Below are positions 1 through 11,004 of a stretch of 64,000 nt of DNA, in pieces (position 1 is the first letter of the stretch; each line of letters begins with the position of its first letter). Position numbers and translations under genes: made by a program. Origin of the DNA: Stenogyne calaminthoides (lineage: Eukaryota; Streptophyta; Magnoliopsida; Lamiales; Lamiaceae); NCBI GenBank assembly GCA_037126765.1, contig JBBCBC010000016.1, positions 17,286,728 to 17,350,727 on the forward strand, in the 5' to 3' direction. The notes under the pieces were generated by a model. That model saw nothing but the letters and a program-made list of their open reading frames with translations. It made no database searches and had not been told where the DNA came from.

Positions 1-22
1 TGTCAGCAAGGAGCAATATCAT

Positions 23-613
23 ATGGACACTGCACTATCCAAACTTCAGCCAAGGTATGATGCCAAGAAGGGGGAAAGACCTGGAGCTGACCTGAGAGTG
101 TTATTGGCACACACCTTGGATAGAAAGGCAGACAAAGAAGCAGAAAAGAAAGATATTGCTGATGCCTTGAAAGAAGTTGAAGCCACTGAGAAGCTGAAAT
201 TCAAGAAGGTGGAGAAGCCTGTCTACACTCAAGTTTCTGAAGAAACAATGGAAGAAGTAGCTGCTGAGAAACAGAGTGCTAGAAGAAGGGTTGGAACAAG
301 CCTAGCCGGTGCTGAACTGCCTATCAAAAGGAAGGCTGTGGCGTTTGTTGAGCCTGAAGGAAAAAGAGCTAAAACTTCTAAGCCAACTCAGAGGAAGTTG
401 ATAATGGAATTGGAAGAGTCTGGGGAGGAGCCGGAAAAAGAAGTCTTCAATACGAGAAGAGCTCTGAGATCACTTCAAGTCGAGCAAGCCAAGAAAACTG
501 CTGCTTTGGTTTCTGGAGTACCCTTGATAAGGAAAAAGAAGGAAGAAGAGCAGAGGCGAAGAAGTGGTTTCAAGAAGTTCGCGAGCAAGAGGAGAGGGAC
601 TGCAAAAGCATAA
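23..613 (+). CDS. Retrotransposon accessory ORF, basic/charged middle part (family B)
   Basis: Open frame of 196 aa, probably a fragment of a longer accessory protein that begins left of the window. It is very rich in Lys, Glu and Arg, with clusters such as RKKKEEEQRRR near residues 167-177, so it is likely largely helical or disordered. I see no signal peptide, membrane segment or catalytic motif. It ends in a stop shortly before the next ORF, which is in another frame; the two may once have been one reading frame. The Lys/Glu-rich block followed by a Trp-containing domain resembles the order in the family A accessory ORF at 43924-44583. Function unknown; not recognised as a host gene. Confidence 0.55.
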   Translation: MDTALSKLQPRYDAKKGERPGADLRVLLAHTLDRKADKEAEKKDIADALKEVEATEKLKFKKVEKPVYTQVSEETMEEVAAEKQSARRRVGTSLAGAELPIKRKAVAFVEPEGKRAKTSKPTQRKLIMELEESGEEPEKEVFNTRRALRSLQVEQAKKTAALVSGVPLIRKKKEEEQRRRSGFKKFASKRRGTAKA

Positions 614-637
614 AAGTAGCCGCACATTGACAAGTGG

Positions 638-1042
638 ATGCCAATCCAGTTCAATGATGCGTGGGAAGAGATTAAACGAACCTTTTGGTTTTATTACGAT
701 GTGCTAAGAGAATGGAGAGGGGAGAGCTCAGATCCTAATGAGGCTTTCATTGACTATCTGCTGACCTTTTATCCGAAGTACTTACAAAACTGGATCAATC
801 TTGCGGATGAAGGAAATGTTCAGATCACTGCCCCTGGTCCATACTCGTACCCTCCTCCTAGGCTGGAGAATGGCTTGGTGAATGAAACAACCATTTCTCA
901 GGAGATTGCTCAATACGCCATTCAGTTAGGTCTGACAGGTAACAATCCTGATATCATCAAGGAGAGAGATGCGCTGAAGAAGAGATATTATGGAATGTTT
1001 AACCTTGAAGTACCTGCTGATGAGGTGGAAGAAGAGAACTGA
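638..1042 (+). CDS. Retrotransposon accessory ORF, C-terminal domain (family B)
   Basis: Open frame of 134 aa, 25 bases after the preceding ORF stops. The segment upstream of the first ATG is also readable as coding in this frame (HIDKW just before the Met), so the ATG is probably internal to an older, longer frame. The product is rich in aromatic residues (FWFYYDVLREW near residues 16-26) and ends in an acidic tail. The position, about 350 bases before the 3' LTR, and the order basic block then Trp/Tyr-rich domain match the last ORF of the family A element at 43924-44583. No known enzymatic motif. Confidence 0.55.
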   Translation: MPIQFNDAWEEIKRTFWFYYDVLREWRGESSDPNEAFIDYLLTFYPKYLQNWINLADEGNVQITAPGPYSYPPPRLENGLVNETTISQEIAQYAIQLGLTGNNPDIIKERDALKKRYYGMFNLEVPADEVEEEN

Positions 1043-1389
1043 AGAGCCAGAGCTGAAGATCAAAAAGAAGACTGAAGATCAAGACTCAGAAGACTCTTGT
1101 AATTTCTTTATCTTTTTGTTTTGCTTTCAGATAAGTTCATTGTAAACTGTAACAGTCTATCATACATCAATGAAACTTTATATTTTATGCTCAAAGATAA
1201 TATCTCATTATCTTTTTACATGTCTTTATTTTTTATATGCCTTATGAATTGTTGAGAAATTGTTGGAAGAATTGATTGTGAAAATTGTTGGGAGATATAC
1301 CAATCTTGTAATAAGAAAAACTGAAACCTGAGTATATGTTAAGTATATTTGTAACAAGATGGTTTTGGCATCATCAAAAAGTGGGAAAT
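1043..1389 (+). other. 3' untranslated region and polypurine tract of family B element
   Basis: Non-coding, A/T-rich, with a run similar to 37880-37990 of element D. The polypurine tract AAAAAGTGGGAAAT lies immediately before the LTR start at 1390. About 100 bases upstream, at 1286, is a second, decayed copy of the LTR beginning (TGTTGGGAGATATACC). Several purine-rich, LTR-start-like repeats upstream of the 3' LTR are a feature reported for Sireviruses. Confidence 0.6.
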
Positions 1390-2516
1390 TGTTGGGAGAT
1401 GAATTTGATAAAAGAAGATTTTGATTAGATCCCAAAACCCCTGAGTATGACATGTTCAGGATAATCTTGATAGTTGAGTCAGGATTCAGTTTTAGAGTGT
1501 TCAGGATGTTATTTGCACCGTGTATAGTCAGCAGATATAGATTAGGTTAGATTCTGAAGACTCAGTAAGTTTCTAAAGAAACCAAGTTTCAAAGATGAAA
1601 TCAAGGTTCTCAAGTTTCAAAGATGAAACCGAAAATCAAGACTCAAAAAAATCGAGAAATCAAGACTCAAGAAATCGAGAAATCAAGACTCAAGCAGGAA
1701 ACCGAGAAACCGGTTTCAAAGATGAAACCGAGAAATCAAGATTCAAGATGAAGACTCAAGATATCACCAAGATATCCTGTGAAGACTCGTAAGACTCAAG
1801 ACACCAAGGCTCGAAGACTTTGAAGACACGTAAGATGAAGATTGAAGACAAGAATTATCAAGACTCAAGAATGTCTTGAATGATCGATATAAACCCAATG
1901 TTCCGAGGCACTGAAAATATCTATCTGAAGGATACAATACTGAGAAAAATGCGATTACTTAGAAAAATAGATATTGCCCAAGACATTCTCATGCAGACAA
2001 AAGGAACTAAAACAAAGTGTTGTTAAGGTTATATCACTCAGAGATATTGACCAAAAAAGACAAAGATCAGATTTTTTATCGACAATCGAAAGCGACAGTC
2101 ATCAAGCATGTCAAGAGTACTATGTTCCAGACTGCAAAAAGTGTTGACTGGCTGCATGAAAAGGTTATTGCCTAAAACATGCTAGTGAGTTTCAAACCCT
2201 AAATAAAGCCGTTCATCACACACCACAAAAGGAAACTCATGGAGCTATATCTTCCAACGGATAGTTTTTCAAGAGTGACCTTGGTGTATGCCTATAAATA
2301 CTTGTGACCATCTACATTAAAGGTTACGGGAAATTTGTAAGCAACTCAAGAGCTCAAACTTATTATTGCAAGTTGAAGCACTCGAAAACCCAAGAATTTC
2401 CCAAGTGCTTTATATCGAAGAGAGCTCATTCACTAAGCCTAACTTGATAAGATATATCCAAAGCTTAGTAGAGATATCCTAGCCTTTGCATTGTTCTTAA
2501 TTGTAAAGGATATCTC
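1390..2516 (+). repeat. Family B 3' LTR, truncated
   Basis: Starts TGTTGGGAGATGAATTTG directly after the polypurine tract. It aligns by eye along its length with the reverse complement of 25406-26986: shared runs around the promoter and the stretch GATATCCTAGCCTTTGCATTG. A TATAAATA box lies at about 2293-2300. Similarity ends after AAGGATATCTCAT at 2516; the downstream third of the LTR, including the CCAACA end, is missing. Confidence 0.8.
2293..2300 (+). promoter_or_regulatory. TATA box of family B LTR
   Basis: TATAAATA within the context GCCTATAAATACTTGTGACC, conserved in the minus-strand family B LTR near 25955-25970. It is the expected core promoter at the U3/R border; transcription would start roughly 30 bases downstream. 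Confidence 0.6.
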
Positions 2517-3035
2517 ATATATGCGAACAGTCGATCTTCGAAAAGTAAGCCGCTAAAATATCCTCATTGGTCATTAATGTAACAGAGCATTAAATGACTA
2601 TTGACCTTCTTTAGAATTTCAAACGATCCCGCCCAAAAAAATTCCTTAAGTGTTTTGTATTTATTGCAAATGATTACTGAGCTTCATTTAAGCAATAAAT
2701 GAGTCGCATGAGTCATTACTTCTTCAGACTAATTTCTCTCTATCAGTCTTACTGAGTACTGACCTTGATAAAATGTCAAGATAATATCGAAAAATCTTGA
2801 ATGGGTTCAAGATAACACCGAATCTTGACCTTCAAGAACTGAAGTTTCTCGAGACTCGATTCAAGATTTTCATTTTATCCTGAGTTTCTCAGTAGAATTC
2901 TGAGAAAACTTCATGCATCTGAAAACCTTCAATTTTTCAGATTTACTCTTATACACCCAGATCTAACATCCCTAATTTAACTGAAAGTTCCTGAAATCTT
3001 TATTCGGCCAAATGTTTAGTCAAGATATCAGCTCT
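2517..3035 (-). other. Non-coding region downstream of RNase H, family B (-)
   Basis: No open frame of note. It contains runs of CAAGAT/TCTTGA-type words and lies between the RNase H C-terminus and the truncation point. In a complete element the accessory ORF and 3' LTR would follow here. Confidence 0.5.
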
Positions 3036-4555
3036 CTACTTATCAGTATGAATTTTCTCCATCCTTATGTCCTTTTTCTCGACATGATCTCTGATGAAGT
3101 GATGTCTGATATCCACATGCTTGCATCTGGTGTGCAATACCGGATTTTGTGAAATAGCAATGACACTATCATTGTCACAAAATATTGGTACTTCATTGGC
3201 AACAACTTTATAATCCCTTAATTGTTGTCTGAGCCAAAGAATCTGAACACAGCAGATTCCTGCAGCCATATATATTCAAACCGGAAGAAGATTGTGGTTG
3301 CTCTTGAGGTCCGCTTTCTTCGAAAACCAAGATATCGACTTATTTCCTAGAAATTGACAAGTTCCCGTAGTGGACTTCCTCAAATCCTCGCAACCTCCAT
3401 AATCGAAGATCCGAGTAACCAATTAATTCAAAGGTTATCATCACCGGATACCATAATCCTCTATTCACTGTGCCCTTAAGATACTTCAGTATCTTTTTGG
3501 CAGCCTCCATGTGACTAGCCTTAGGATTAGCTTGGTATCTTGCACATATCCCAACAACAAATGTTATATCCGCCTACTTGGCTTGAGATAGAGCAATGAT
3601 CCAATGATTTCCTCTATAATCAGTATGACTCACTAATTTGCCTTCGTAATCGATCCATCTTGTAGTTAGTATTCATAGGAATCCTAATCGCATTGCAATC
3701 TCAGACACCATATTTGGCAATCGATCTCCGTGTACTTTGCCGGTTGATGAATATTTCTTCCTTTGATTGTTTCACTTGAAGACCTAGAAAGAAATTCATC
3801 TCTCCCATCATTGACATCTCAAACTTGCCTTTCATCAGTGTTGAAAACTTTTCACACAGCTGATGGTTTGGAGATCCAAAAATGATATCATCAACATATA
3901 TCTAAACCAGTAAGATATCTTCCCCATCTTCTATCCTGAACAGAGTTCTATCAATAGTTCCTTTGACAAAACCATGGTCAGTAAGAAACTGAGAAAGAGT
4001 ATCATACCATGCTCTCGGGTGCTTGCTTAAGACCATACAAAGCTTTTCCGAGCACAGAAACTTGGTCATTCTGCTTTGAAACCGTGAGGTTGTTCCACAT
4101 AAACCTCTTCTTTAAGCACACCGCTCAGAAATGCACTTTTCACATCCATTTGATAGATCGTGAACTTCATGTGGGCAAGATATGCAAGAAACAACTGATG
4201 GCTTCTAGTCTTGCAACAACAGTGCAAAGGTTTCATCATAATCCAAGCCTTCTTCTTGGGAATAACCTTGTGCAACTAGCCTTGCCTTTGTTTCTTACAA
4301 TGTTGTTGTTTTCATCTCTTTTATTCTTAAAAACCCACTTGGTTCCAATGACATTGTGCCTTTCAGTCTATCTACTAGCTCCCATACTTCATTCCTTGAG
4401 AATTGATTCAGCTCATCTTGCATAGCAGTAATCCAATGAGAATCTTGTAGAGCTTCACCAATCTCAGTAGGCTCTTTCTTTGATAGGAAGCAGCAGAATA
4501 GTGCACTCTCACCATGGAACCTTCTTGTTTTAACACCTTCAGTTAGATCACCCAC
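3036..4555 (-). pseudogene. Copia reverse transcriptase and RNase H, family B (-), broken
   Basis: Encodes the polymerase part of pol in pieces. At about 4295-4555 is the RT N-terminus (QDELNQFSRNEVWELV). At 4066-4275 is the fingers/palm segment with MDVKSAFLSGVL and EEVYVEQPHGF. The catalytic YVDD sits at about 3890-3905 in the context IYVDDIIFG, so the active site is intact. RNase H follows and ends with FCDNDSVIAIS, HTRCKHVDIRHHFIRDH and the KIHTDK segment at 3036-3269. Stops and frame shifts separate the pieces. RT copies the element RNA into DNA inside virus-like particles and RNase H removes the template. Confidence 0.85.
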
Positions 4556-5569
4556 AATCTGACTTGTAGGATGACTATCTAACCATTTCCTTCTTGATGT
4601 TCCCCTTCAAAGAAAGATCCTCAACATTTGAAATGTTAGGTTCGATTAATTCAAGAAACTCAGGGAACAACAACGAAAAGGAGAAAGGGAATCATCTTCC
4701 TCGGGAAATTCCATTCAAAACATTGTCGAGACATTTGTTCCCTTTGTTGATAGATTCAGAATTTGCCTCACCGTGACCACATCTTCATTGGCATCACATA
4801 CCGAAGTCCGAATTCTTTGTTTTTGTTCAGATTGGTCACCTTTGGTGTGTTAGCTTTCCCGAGTCTCACCATCCCGAGTTCCATCCTCGAACTTCTTTAT
4901 CTCGAGTCCGAGTCACTCCAATCATAAATAGTGACCGACTTCTTCTTTTCGTGTTTCAAATGGATGATTTGTCATTCTTTTTCGTGCTTAATCTGGTGAT
5001 CCTCTTGGTCATTTCATCTCAAGATCATGTTCATGTTTCTTCCGAACACAAGTAGATTCATCAAAAACAACATGAGGTGTTTCCTCCACAATAAGAGTCC
5101 TACAGCTTGAAACTCGAAAGCTTTTATCGACTTCGAATATCCTAAGAATATTCCTTCATCGCCTTTACTATCAAATGTTTTCAACCGATCTTTACCATTA
5201 TTGTGTATGAAATACTTGCAACCAAACACACGAAAAGAAAGAAAACAAGAGGCTTCCTTTCATTCCAAAGCTCATAGGGTGTTTTGCCTTGATTCTTAGT
5301 CAAAGATGGATCTATTCTCGTGAGTAGCATGCAAAGTTGTTGGCTTTTCAAATTTCAAAAACCTTTTAGGAATATCGACACTTTATCATTGTCCTTGCAG
5401 ATTCTTTCAGAGTCCTGTTCCTTCTTTCAGCAACACCATTTTGTTGAGGGGTCCTTGCAGCTGATGTTTCATGTGAAATTCCATTTGTTGCACAATAATC
5501 AGATATGATATGATTTATAAACTCAGTTCCCTTGTCTAAGTAATTTTGACCAATAATTACGGCGAGCTT
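4556..5569 (-). pseudogene. Integrase C-terminal region and INT-RT linker, family B (-), broken
   Basis: The segment at 5014-5229 retains FGCKYFIHNNGKDRLKTF and DEGIFLGYS, the conserved block following the integrase core in copia elements. The rest matches the C-terminal integrase and acidic linker of the + strand relative at 59330-59900 only in short pieces. CG-containing words such as CCCGAGTC replace the CTGAGTC words of the relative, and no long frame survives. Confidence 0.7.
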
Positions 5570-6310
5570 TTATCTCGAGTCTCTTTTTTCTTCTTGTAAG
5601 AATATGACCCAAGTATATCTTGAGTAGTCATCAACTACTACCAATGTGTATTTCCTGCCATTAGTGCTTACTGGTGTTATAGGACCAAAAAGATCCATAT
5701 GCAGTAACTGAAGTATTCTTTCAGTAGAAACATCTACTTTGCTTTTAAATGATGCTCTAACTTGTTTTCCTTTCTGGCACGCATCACAAATATGTTCCTT
5801 ACTGAACACTTCATTAGACAACCCTCTTACAAGAGCTAATCTTGCAAGCTTATTCAGGGTTTTGAAATTCAGGTGATTCATTCTTTTATGCCATAACCAA
5901 CTGGTATCTGTGGAACTTTTAGCAACCAAACATGTATCTTTAGGAGTTGAACTCCAATCAGCAAGATACACATTTCCTTTTCTAGTACCAGTCAGTAATA
6001 TTTTCTGTGTTGTATCATCTTTCACATAACATAAGTTCTTAGAGAACTCAACATTAAAACCCTTATCACATAATTGGCTTATTGAAAGTAAATTATGCTT
6101 CAATCCAGATACATATGAAACACCATGGATATGAACCGATGATTTCCAAAGTTTCATATCCTTTAGTCTCCCTTGAGTTATCTCCAAAAGTGATCTCGTG
6201 GGCCTTTTTTGTTCAACATAGTCACCGAGTATCTTCTTGAATCTGTCATATGTCTTGAACATCCACCGTCAAGATACCATACATCGTGGGCCTTTTTTCA
6301 TCTCTGCTCA
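5570..6310 (-). pseudogene. Copia protease end, GAG-pre-integrase and integrase start, family B (-)
   Basis: A 230-aa open frame covers 5570-6262. The protease signature lies across its 5' edge and reads WYLDGGCSRHMT where relatives have WYLDSGCSRHMT: the catalytic Asp-Ser-Gly triplet has become Asp-Gly-Gly through an AGT to GGT change. After it come SGLKHNLLSISQLCDKGF, the integrase zinc finger (HKRMNH, then CDAC), the first catalytic Asp in LLHMDLFGP, and VVVDDYSRYTWV. The frame then ends before the second Asp and the Glu. The protease would cleave Gag-Pol; the integrase would join cDNA to host DNA. Confidence 0.85.
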
Positions 6311-6368
6311 TCGCTCTTATGTGATCTTTAATCATTTCGGTGCCCTTGTTTTCCTCCTAAAAAACAGA

Positions 6369-7339
6369 TCAATTTTTAGGTACCCAATTTGTGTAGGGTC
6401 CTACAAGGTTAGATGTACCTTTCGGAATCCAAATTTGCCTGACAACTCTAATCACTTTAGAGTGGCTAATTTGTCTTCCATAAACATCAACATACACATT
6501 TACTACTCTGGGTGCCTTAGCAGTTTTCTGTGTATGTGTTCTAGCTTTAGCATGAACATGGACTTTTGAATTTTTCTTAGGTTCAGGCCTTTTGTTCATT
6601 TGCTTTGGCTTCTGTGCAGCCGGTCTAAATCTTTGATGACTCGGGTTCAGGTAACCTTTACCCTTAGGCAAGTGGGGTTCAGATTGCCTGTACTGAAATC
6701 TGGGTCTTTCAGTATACTGAGGACTTGGTCTCTTCAGTTGAGAATGTCTCTGCTGAGTGTTTCTCATCTGAGGATTCCTCTCGATGGTTCAAATGTGGAG
6801 CCTTTCAGGTTTGCATTCTTAGCCTGAGGCTTTGAAGTACTTGCCTGAAACTTTCCAACTGAGTGCTCAGGTTTTCTAGCCTTCACTTGAGGTTTGGGCT
6901 TTCCTATCTGATTATTCAGTTTTACTGAGACCATAAGTCCTTTTCCCTTGTCTACAACCTTGGGCATTTCTTCAGTGTGAAGTGTAGGTGCCACTGGTTT
7001 TACAAAGATTGTCTTCTTGCTACTTGATGCAGCATTAAGATGACCTTGTGAGGTTCCTCCTGGGATGTATCCCAATCCAGATTTTATAGTGGCAGATCTC
7101 TGGTAACTCTGAATTTCATCTGTTACTTTAGATGAAGTATTCAATAGAGTTAACTTCTTCTGTGCACTATCCTCACAGTTCTGTAGAGTTTCATGCTTCT
7201 CAGAGAGGTCATTGAACTTAGTCTTGATTAGCTGAATCTCTTCAGTGGATTCTCTAGCTTTTTCGCTTAGGGTCACTATCAACTTCTCTTTCTCTCGAGA
7301 GTTGTACTTTCGTAACATCCATTCATCAAGAGCTCCCAT
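6369..7339 (-). pseudogene. Gag-pol linker: coiled coil followed by basic Pro/Gln/Lys-rich segment, family B (-)
   Basis: Two overlapping open frames. The upstream one (6764-7339, 191 aa) starts with a charged helical stretch typical of a coiled coil (LSEKARESTEEIQLIK) and continues into low-complexity sequence. The downstream one (6369-6767, 132 aa) is strongly basic with many Pro and Gln, and ends in VNVYVDVYGRQISHSKVIRV, a block conserved in all A and B elements here just before the protease. The linker lies between the zinc knuckle and the protease. Its function is not known. Confidence 0.7.
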
Positions 7340-7717
7340 TAATTGAGAAGTGATCTCGGTTTTGCTAGAGTCTTTCCATTTTAGATTTTCAAATTTTCGC
7401 CTTTATTCTCGCTCTTGAGTTTCATTTAGCAGTTCTTGTAAAACAAAGATAGTCCTTCATCGATTCTCAAAAGAATCCATCGAGTCAAATTGATTTGTTT
7501 ACGTTGAACTTGACAACTCTTGTGCTAGTGTAGGAGCAACAACGAGAGAAAGAAGAGTTTACCTCCTCAATTGCCATCGACAAATGTCATCACTTTCACT
7601 TTCTGAGAGAATATCTCATCCAAGAGCTAGATCCTCCTCGTAATGTTCTTCTTCCGCAACCATGGCCTTTTTGCTTTAGAACTTCTTGTCTCTTTTTAGC
7701 TTGCCTTTCTTCTTCTC

Positions 7718-8774
7718 TTAGCACTTTCGATCTGGACAATCATACTGGAAGTGACCTTTCTTTTGGCAATTATAACATCTGTTGGTATCATCATCCCGAT
7801 CACTTTCTTCTTTGGACTTGGAGTCCTTCTTTCTGGATGAAGATCCTTCAGTTTTTAGGTCCTTTCTCTTCTCAGTTGGTTTGTCCTCAGGTTTCTTATG
7901 GTACCTGTGATTCCTGTAATAGCTTTTGTATTTTCCATATCGTCTATTAAGTCTTTTCAAACCTCCTTGCCATCGTCTTTAGCTTATCCTCAAGCTCATC
8001 CCGATTCTTAGCAAGGGAGTTCTCAGACTCTCTAGTTTTACAGGTTTTATCTTTGGCCTTAAAAGCCACATTTTTACTAGATGATGAATCATCTTTGCTG
8101 TCAGTCTTTTTGGATTTCTTATCAATTACAAACTCATAGGCCTTCAAATTTCGAGAAAGACTTGTTGATATGGCATTGAATTAATGTTTTTGGTGTTTTC
8201 AATCACCACTGCATGTATATCCCATTTCTTAGAAAGACCTCTAAGAATTTTCAATGCAACTTCTCTCTGTGGATATTTCTTTCCAAGTGCATTTAGATCA
8301 TTCATAATACTAGTGAATCTGACTTCCAATTTGTCAATAGATTCACCTTCTTCCATTTCAAAACTATCAAACTTTCCAATTGCAACCGAAAAGTTTGTTT
8401 TCCTTGATATGATATGTGCCTTGGCACATTACAAATAGTGTATCCCAAATTTCTTTTTGCAGATTGCAAAGAGAGATCATTCCCATCACACCATCATCAA
8501 TTGTATCTTCAGATAGTGTGTCTTTTAGCAATATAGTCTAGATTGACTAACTTTCTCTCCTCAGAGTCGGGTTGGTCATCGACTTAGGAAATTCTCGCTT
8601 CTAGGATCAATTCTCTCATCTTCTCGCTCCTCCGATTCACCACAAAGAAATGGAATGGCCCTTCAGAGACCACTCTCCACATTCGCTCATGTTTGAATAC
8701 AGGTGAGCCCGCATTCTCGATCTCCATAAATCATAGTTATCCATTGAGAACATGGGAAGTTTCTTAAAAGACAT
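7718..8774 (-). pseudogene. Copia Gag with zinc knuckle, family B (-), frame-shifted
   Basis: The start is taken as the ATG at 8774 (MSFKKLPMFSMDNYDLW), which matches the ATG at 55765 in the + strand relative. Pieces follow in changing frames: the Gag helical domain (LEVRFTSIMNDLNALGKKYP, 8144-8356), a Lys/Ser-rich stretch (7947-8147), and a basic region ending in a CCHC zinc knuckle CYNCQKKGHFQYDC (about 7737-7778). Gag forms the particle and the knuckle binds the element RNA. The knuckle is intact here, unlike that of the relative at 56547-56813. About 380 bases between 7340 and 7717 are decayed Gag C-terminus. Confidence 0.8.
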
Positions 8775-8883
8775 TTTAACTGAGTCTTTTAAGAATTCAA
8801 AGAAATAAGATCGGTTCGGATAGACCACAAGTATTTTTAGCAAATAAAAACTTTGGTCAACACAAAGAGTGGTCAAGTTGAAC

Positions 8884-8895
8884 CACTCGATACCA
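8884..8895 (-). promoter_or_regulatory. Primer binding site, family B (-), damaged
   Basis: On the minus strand it reads TGGTATCGAGTGG directly after the LTR end, where the intact site at 55645 has TGGTATCAGAGC followed by AGTGG. It pairs with the 3' end of initiator Met tRNA, which primes minus-strand cDNA. The lost bases fall at two CAG words. Confidence 0.8.
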
Positions 8896-8897
8896 CT

Positions 8898-9467
8898 TGT
8901 TGGTCCCGGTTAAACGAGTCTTACACGTATGGGGGAATACACGTGTTCAAGTTTTTAAAACTTTTCTTTTATTTTGAGGTGGTCCCGATAATCCTCAAGA
9001 TTAGGTCCTCGAGAAGCACAAATCACTCTTAGTCAAAGTCTACAAAGACAAATGATCCTCGAAATGCTTTTCGTAAACCTCGGATAATCCCAACCGAGTC
9101 CCGAAGTTTTCAGAGATCCCGAGTTGCTTGGATCGATAACTAACTTCTTGAACCCCTCGTAAGAGTAAGTTCGGTTTGGTAACTATCTCGTTCTAGCTAC
9201 TCGATGTGCGGAATGGTTGGCCCTTTTAGTTTATACTCGTTTTTAAGGTTTGTTTGAAAACCTTCCTTTAATGGAATAGTGATTAGGTCCGTGATTCAAT
9301 TACATGCAACTTCCAAAGGATTGATTCCAACCTAAATATCGGTGAAAATATGCTTTCAAACTCAAACTGATGCATATGCAATTAAGCCTGAGATAAAGAA
9401 AGCAATAAACAACACAAAGAAGCTTATAGTGGTTCGTAGACTCAAGCTCCTACGCCCACTCTTCTCG
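8898..9467 (-). repeat. Family B 5' LTR, 3' part (left of the family A insertion)
   Basis: On the minus strand this is the end of the LTR, finishing in GGGACCAACA beside the primer site. It matches 55080-55642 of the + strand family B element. It is interrupted at about 9467 by the family A element and resumes at 25406: the two halves together rebuild the order seen in the uninterrupted + copy (CTCTGATCCTCAG region). Total LTR length is about 2.15 kb. Confidence 0.8.
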
Positions 9468-11004
9468 TGGGGTCCCGGCATTTAGTGAGGGCGTAAGTCT
9501 AGAGGGGGGGTGAATAGACTTCAAAAACTTTTTGTGCAAATCAAAGTGAGGCGATTAACTTGATCAGAGTGCGAGTGAATCGGTTTGGGTCGATAACCAA
9601 CTTACTAATCGCTGAAGGCGATTAGTTCGGTAACTATCGCTTTAACTCGATGTGTCGCGGAAGCTTAAGTTTTACCCGTGAAAAACCAGTTTTTTATAAA
9701 TCGATTCCAAAGTTCGTGTTTTTAACCATTGATCGAGTGTCAAGCTTGATCGATCGAAGCTTGGTGCTAATGATCTCAACTTGGAATATGTATGCGCTTT
9801 TAAAGGTTGTGTGCAATTGTGTAGACAGCTAATCAAAGCGGTAAAGGCACACAAGATTTATAGTGGTTCGACAAACCATCCTACGCCCACTCTTCCCTAT
9901 CACAAGGGGCACCAACTTAACCAACTAAACTTAGTTTTATGTGTTAGTTCAACACAAGACAATCGACTAGATATTTAAGGAGTTCTCACTCAACCGATCC
10001 TGTAAATCGAAACTAGAAACCCTAGTCTGAATCTTGCTAAACAACTTAACCTAACTTGGGTTTGGATAAGATTGTTTTGGTTCCAACTATGAAATCTTTT
10101 CTAGTGTTTAAGGTAGCCTATCAGCTAGATGAAAAGATTTCTATGCTAAGAACTTATGGGATGAACACTTAATAAAAATAATCTTCTTGATCGTGTTCTT
10201 CGTGCGGAAATCTGATAATTGCTTTAGCTTCTTGATTGTTCAGTGTTTCCGTGTCTTCACTCTGAAGTGTGATCCCATATTTATAGACCTTGAAATCAAA
10301 GAGCCCGTTGGAGAGCAATTTGAATTTTAGGCTATATTAGGTAGGTTCGCAGGATTGATGTGACGTGCTTCAGGAACGGCATGGCCGAAAGCGTGAACTT
10401 GTATTTTATAGCCGTTAGAGAGAGCAGCATCGAATCCCTTACTTGTCGGCTCCGATCATACGTGTCTTGTTCTTATTGGTTGAACAGACTCACTTTTCAG
10501 TATTGTTCTTCCAACTAAGCTTGACATTCTTCTTGTTCAGATCATAGACGTATGATTAGGTGAAACATCAGATTTCACCTGGTGAGCTGACCTGATCAGT
10601 CTGAACTGATCAGTCTACCTGATAGAGTCTTCAGGTGCCGGTTGACTTAGCTTCAACTAGCAGACTCGACTGATGTAGGTCTTCTGGTCTGATCTTCGAG
10701 TATTCAGAGTTTGATCTTTATGACTTTAGCTAAGATATCTGACCAGATCAGAATGATCTGATCTTCTATTCTTGTCTTGCATTCTGGCCTGTCGGATATC
10801 AGCTGTCCTTTGAGTCTTCAGATCTGACCTATACATATTGAGTTTCCCCCTCAATATGTGACCTATCTATTTCATCAGTTGTTCTATACAATCATTATCA
10901 ACTGGTCTCCTATAGCAGGTAATATAAACATCACCACCTAATGTGTCCGATCGTCCTATTACATGTGTTTTTGAACTTTCATCAAAACTATAAATTTCCC
11001 AACA
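9468..11004 (-). repeat. Family A 3' LTR
   Basis: About 1.54 kb. On the minus strand it begins TGTTGGGAAATT just after the polypurine tract and ends near GGGACCCCA, a degraded form of GGGACCTACA. It is closely similar to 23871-25405 over the full length. Differences cluster at CAG/CTG words, for example AAATCGATTCC near 9692 against AAATCAGATTCC near 24102. Confidence 0.88.

Larger units (their letters stand above)
1..2516 (+). mobile_element. Family B copia retrotransposon, 3' end (accessory ORF plus truncated 3' LTR)
   Basis: Only the 3' part is in the window: an accessory ORF downstream of where pol would be, a non-coding 3' region, a polypurine tract and an LTR beginning TGTTGGGAGATGAA. 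The LTR matches the family B LTR on the minus strand at 25406-26986 until 2516, then stops abruptly, so its last several hundred bases are missing. The layout pol, extra ORF, LTR is that of Sirevirus-type copia elements. The right edge abuts another family B element in the opposite orientation without a visible target duplication. Confidence 0.75.
2517..8897 (-). mobile_element. Family B copia retrotransposon, internal region
   Basis: Reading right to left: a damaged primer binding site, gag, PR, GAG-pre-integrase, INT, RT, RNase H, and about 500 bases of non-coding 3' sequence. The best-preserved relative is the + strand element at 55643-60332, to which it aligns domain by domain. The 3' end and 3' LTR are missing at 2517. 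The coding sequence is broken by many frame changes, many of which coincide with CAG/CTG-to-CG differences from the relative. Confidence 0.85.

Noticed and set aside
4009..4425. 138-aa plus-strand ORF and other plus-strand ORFs at 3-9 kb
   Set aside because: They are the reverse strand of RT and other pol domains that are clearly coding on the minus strand.
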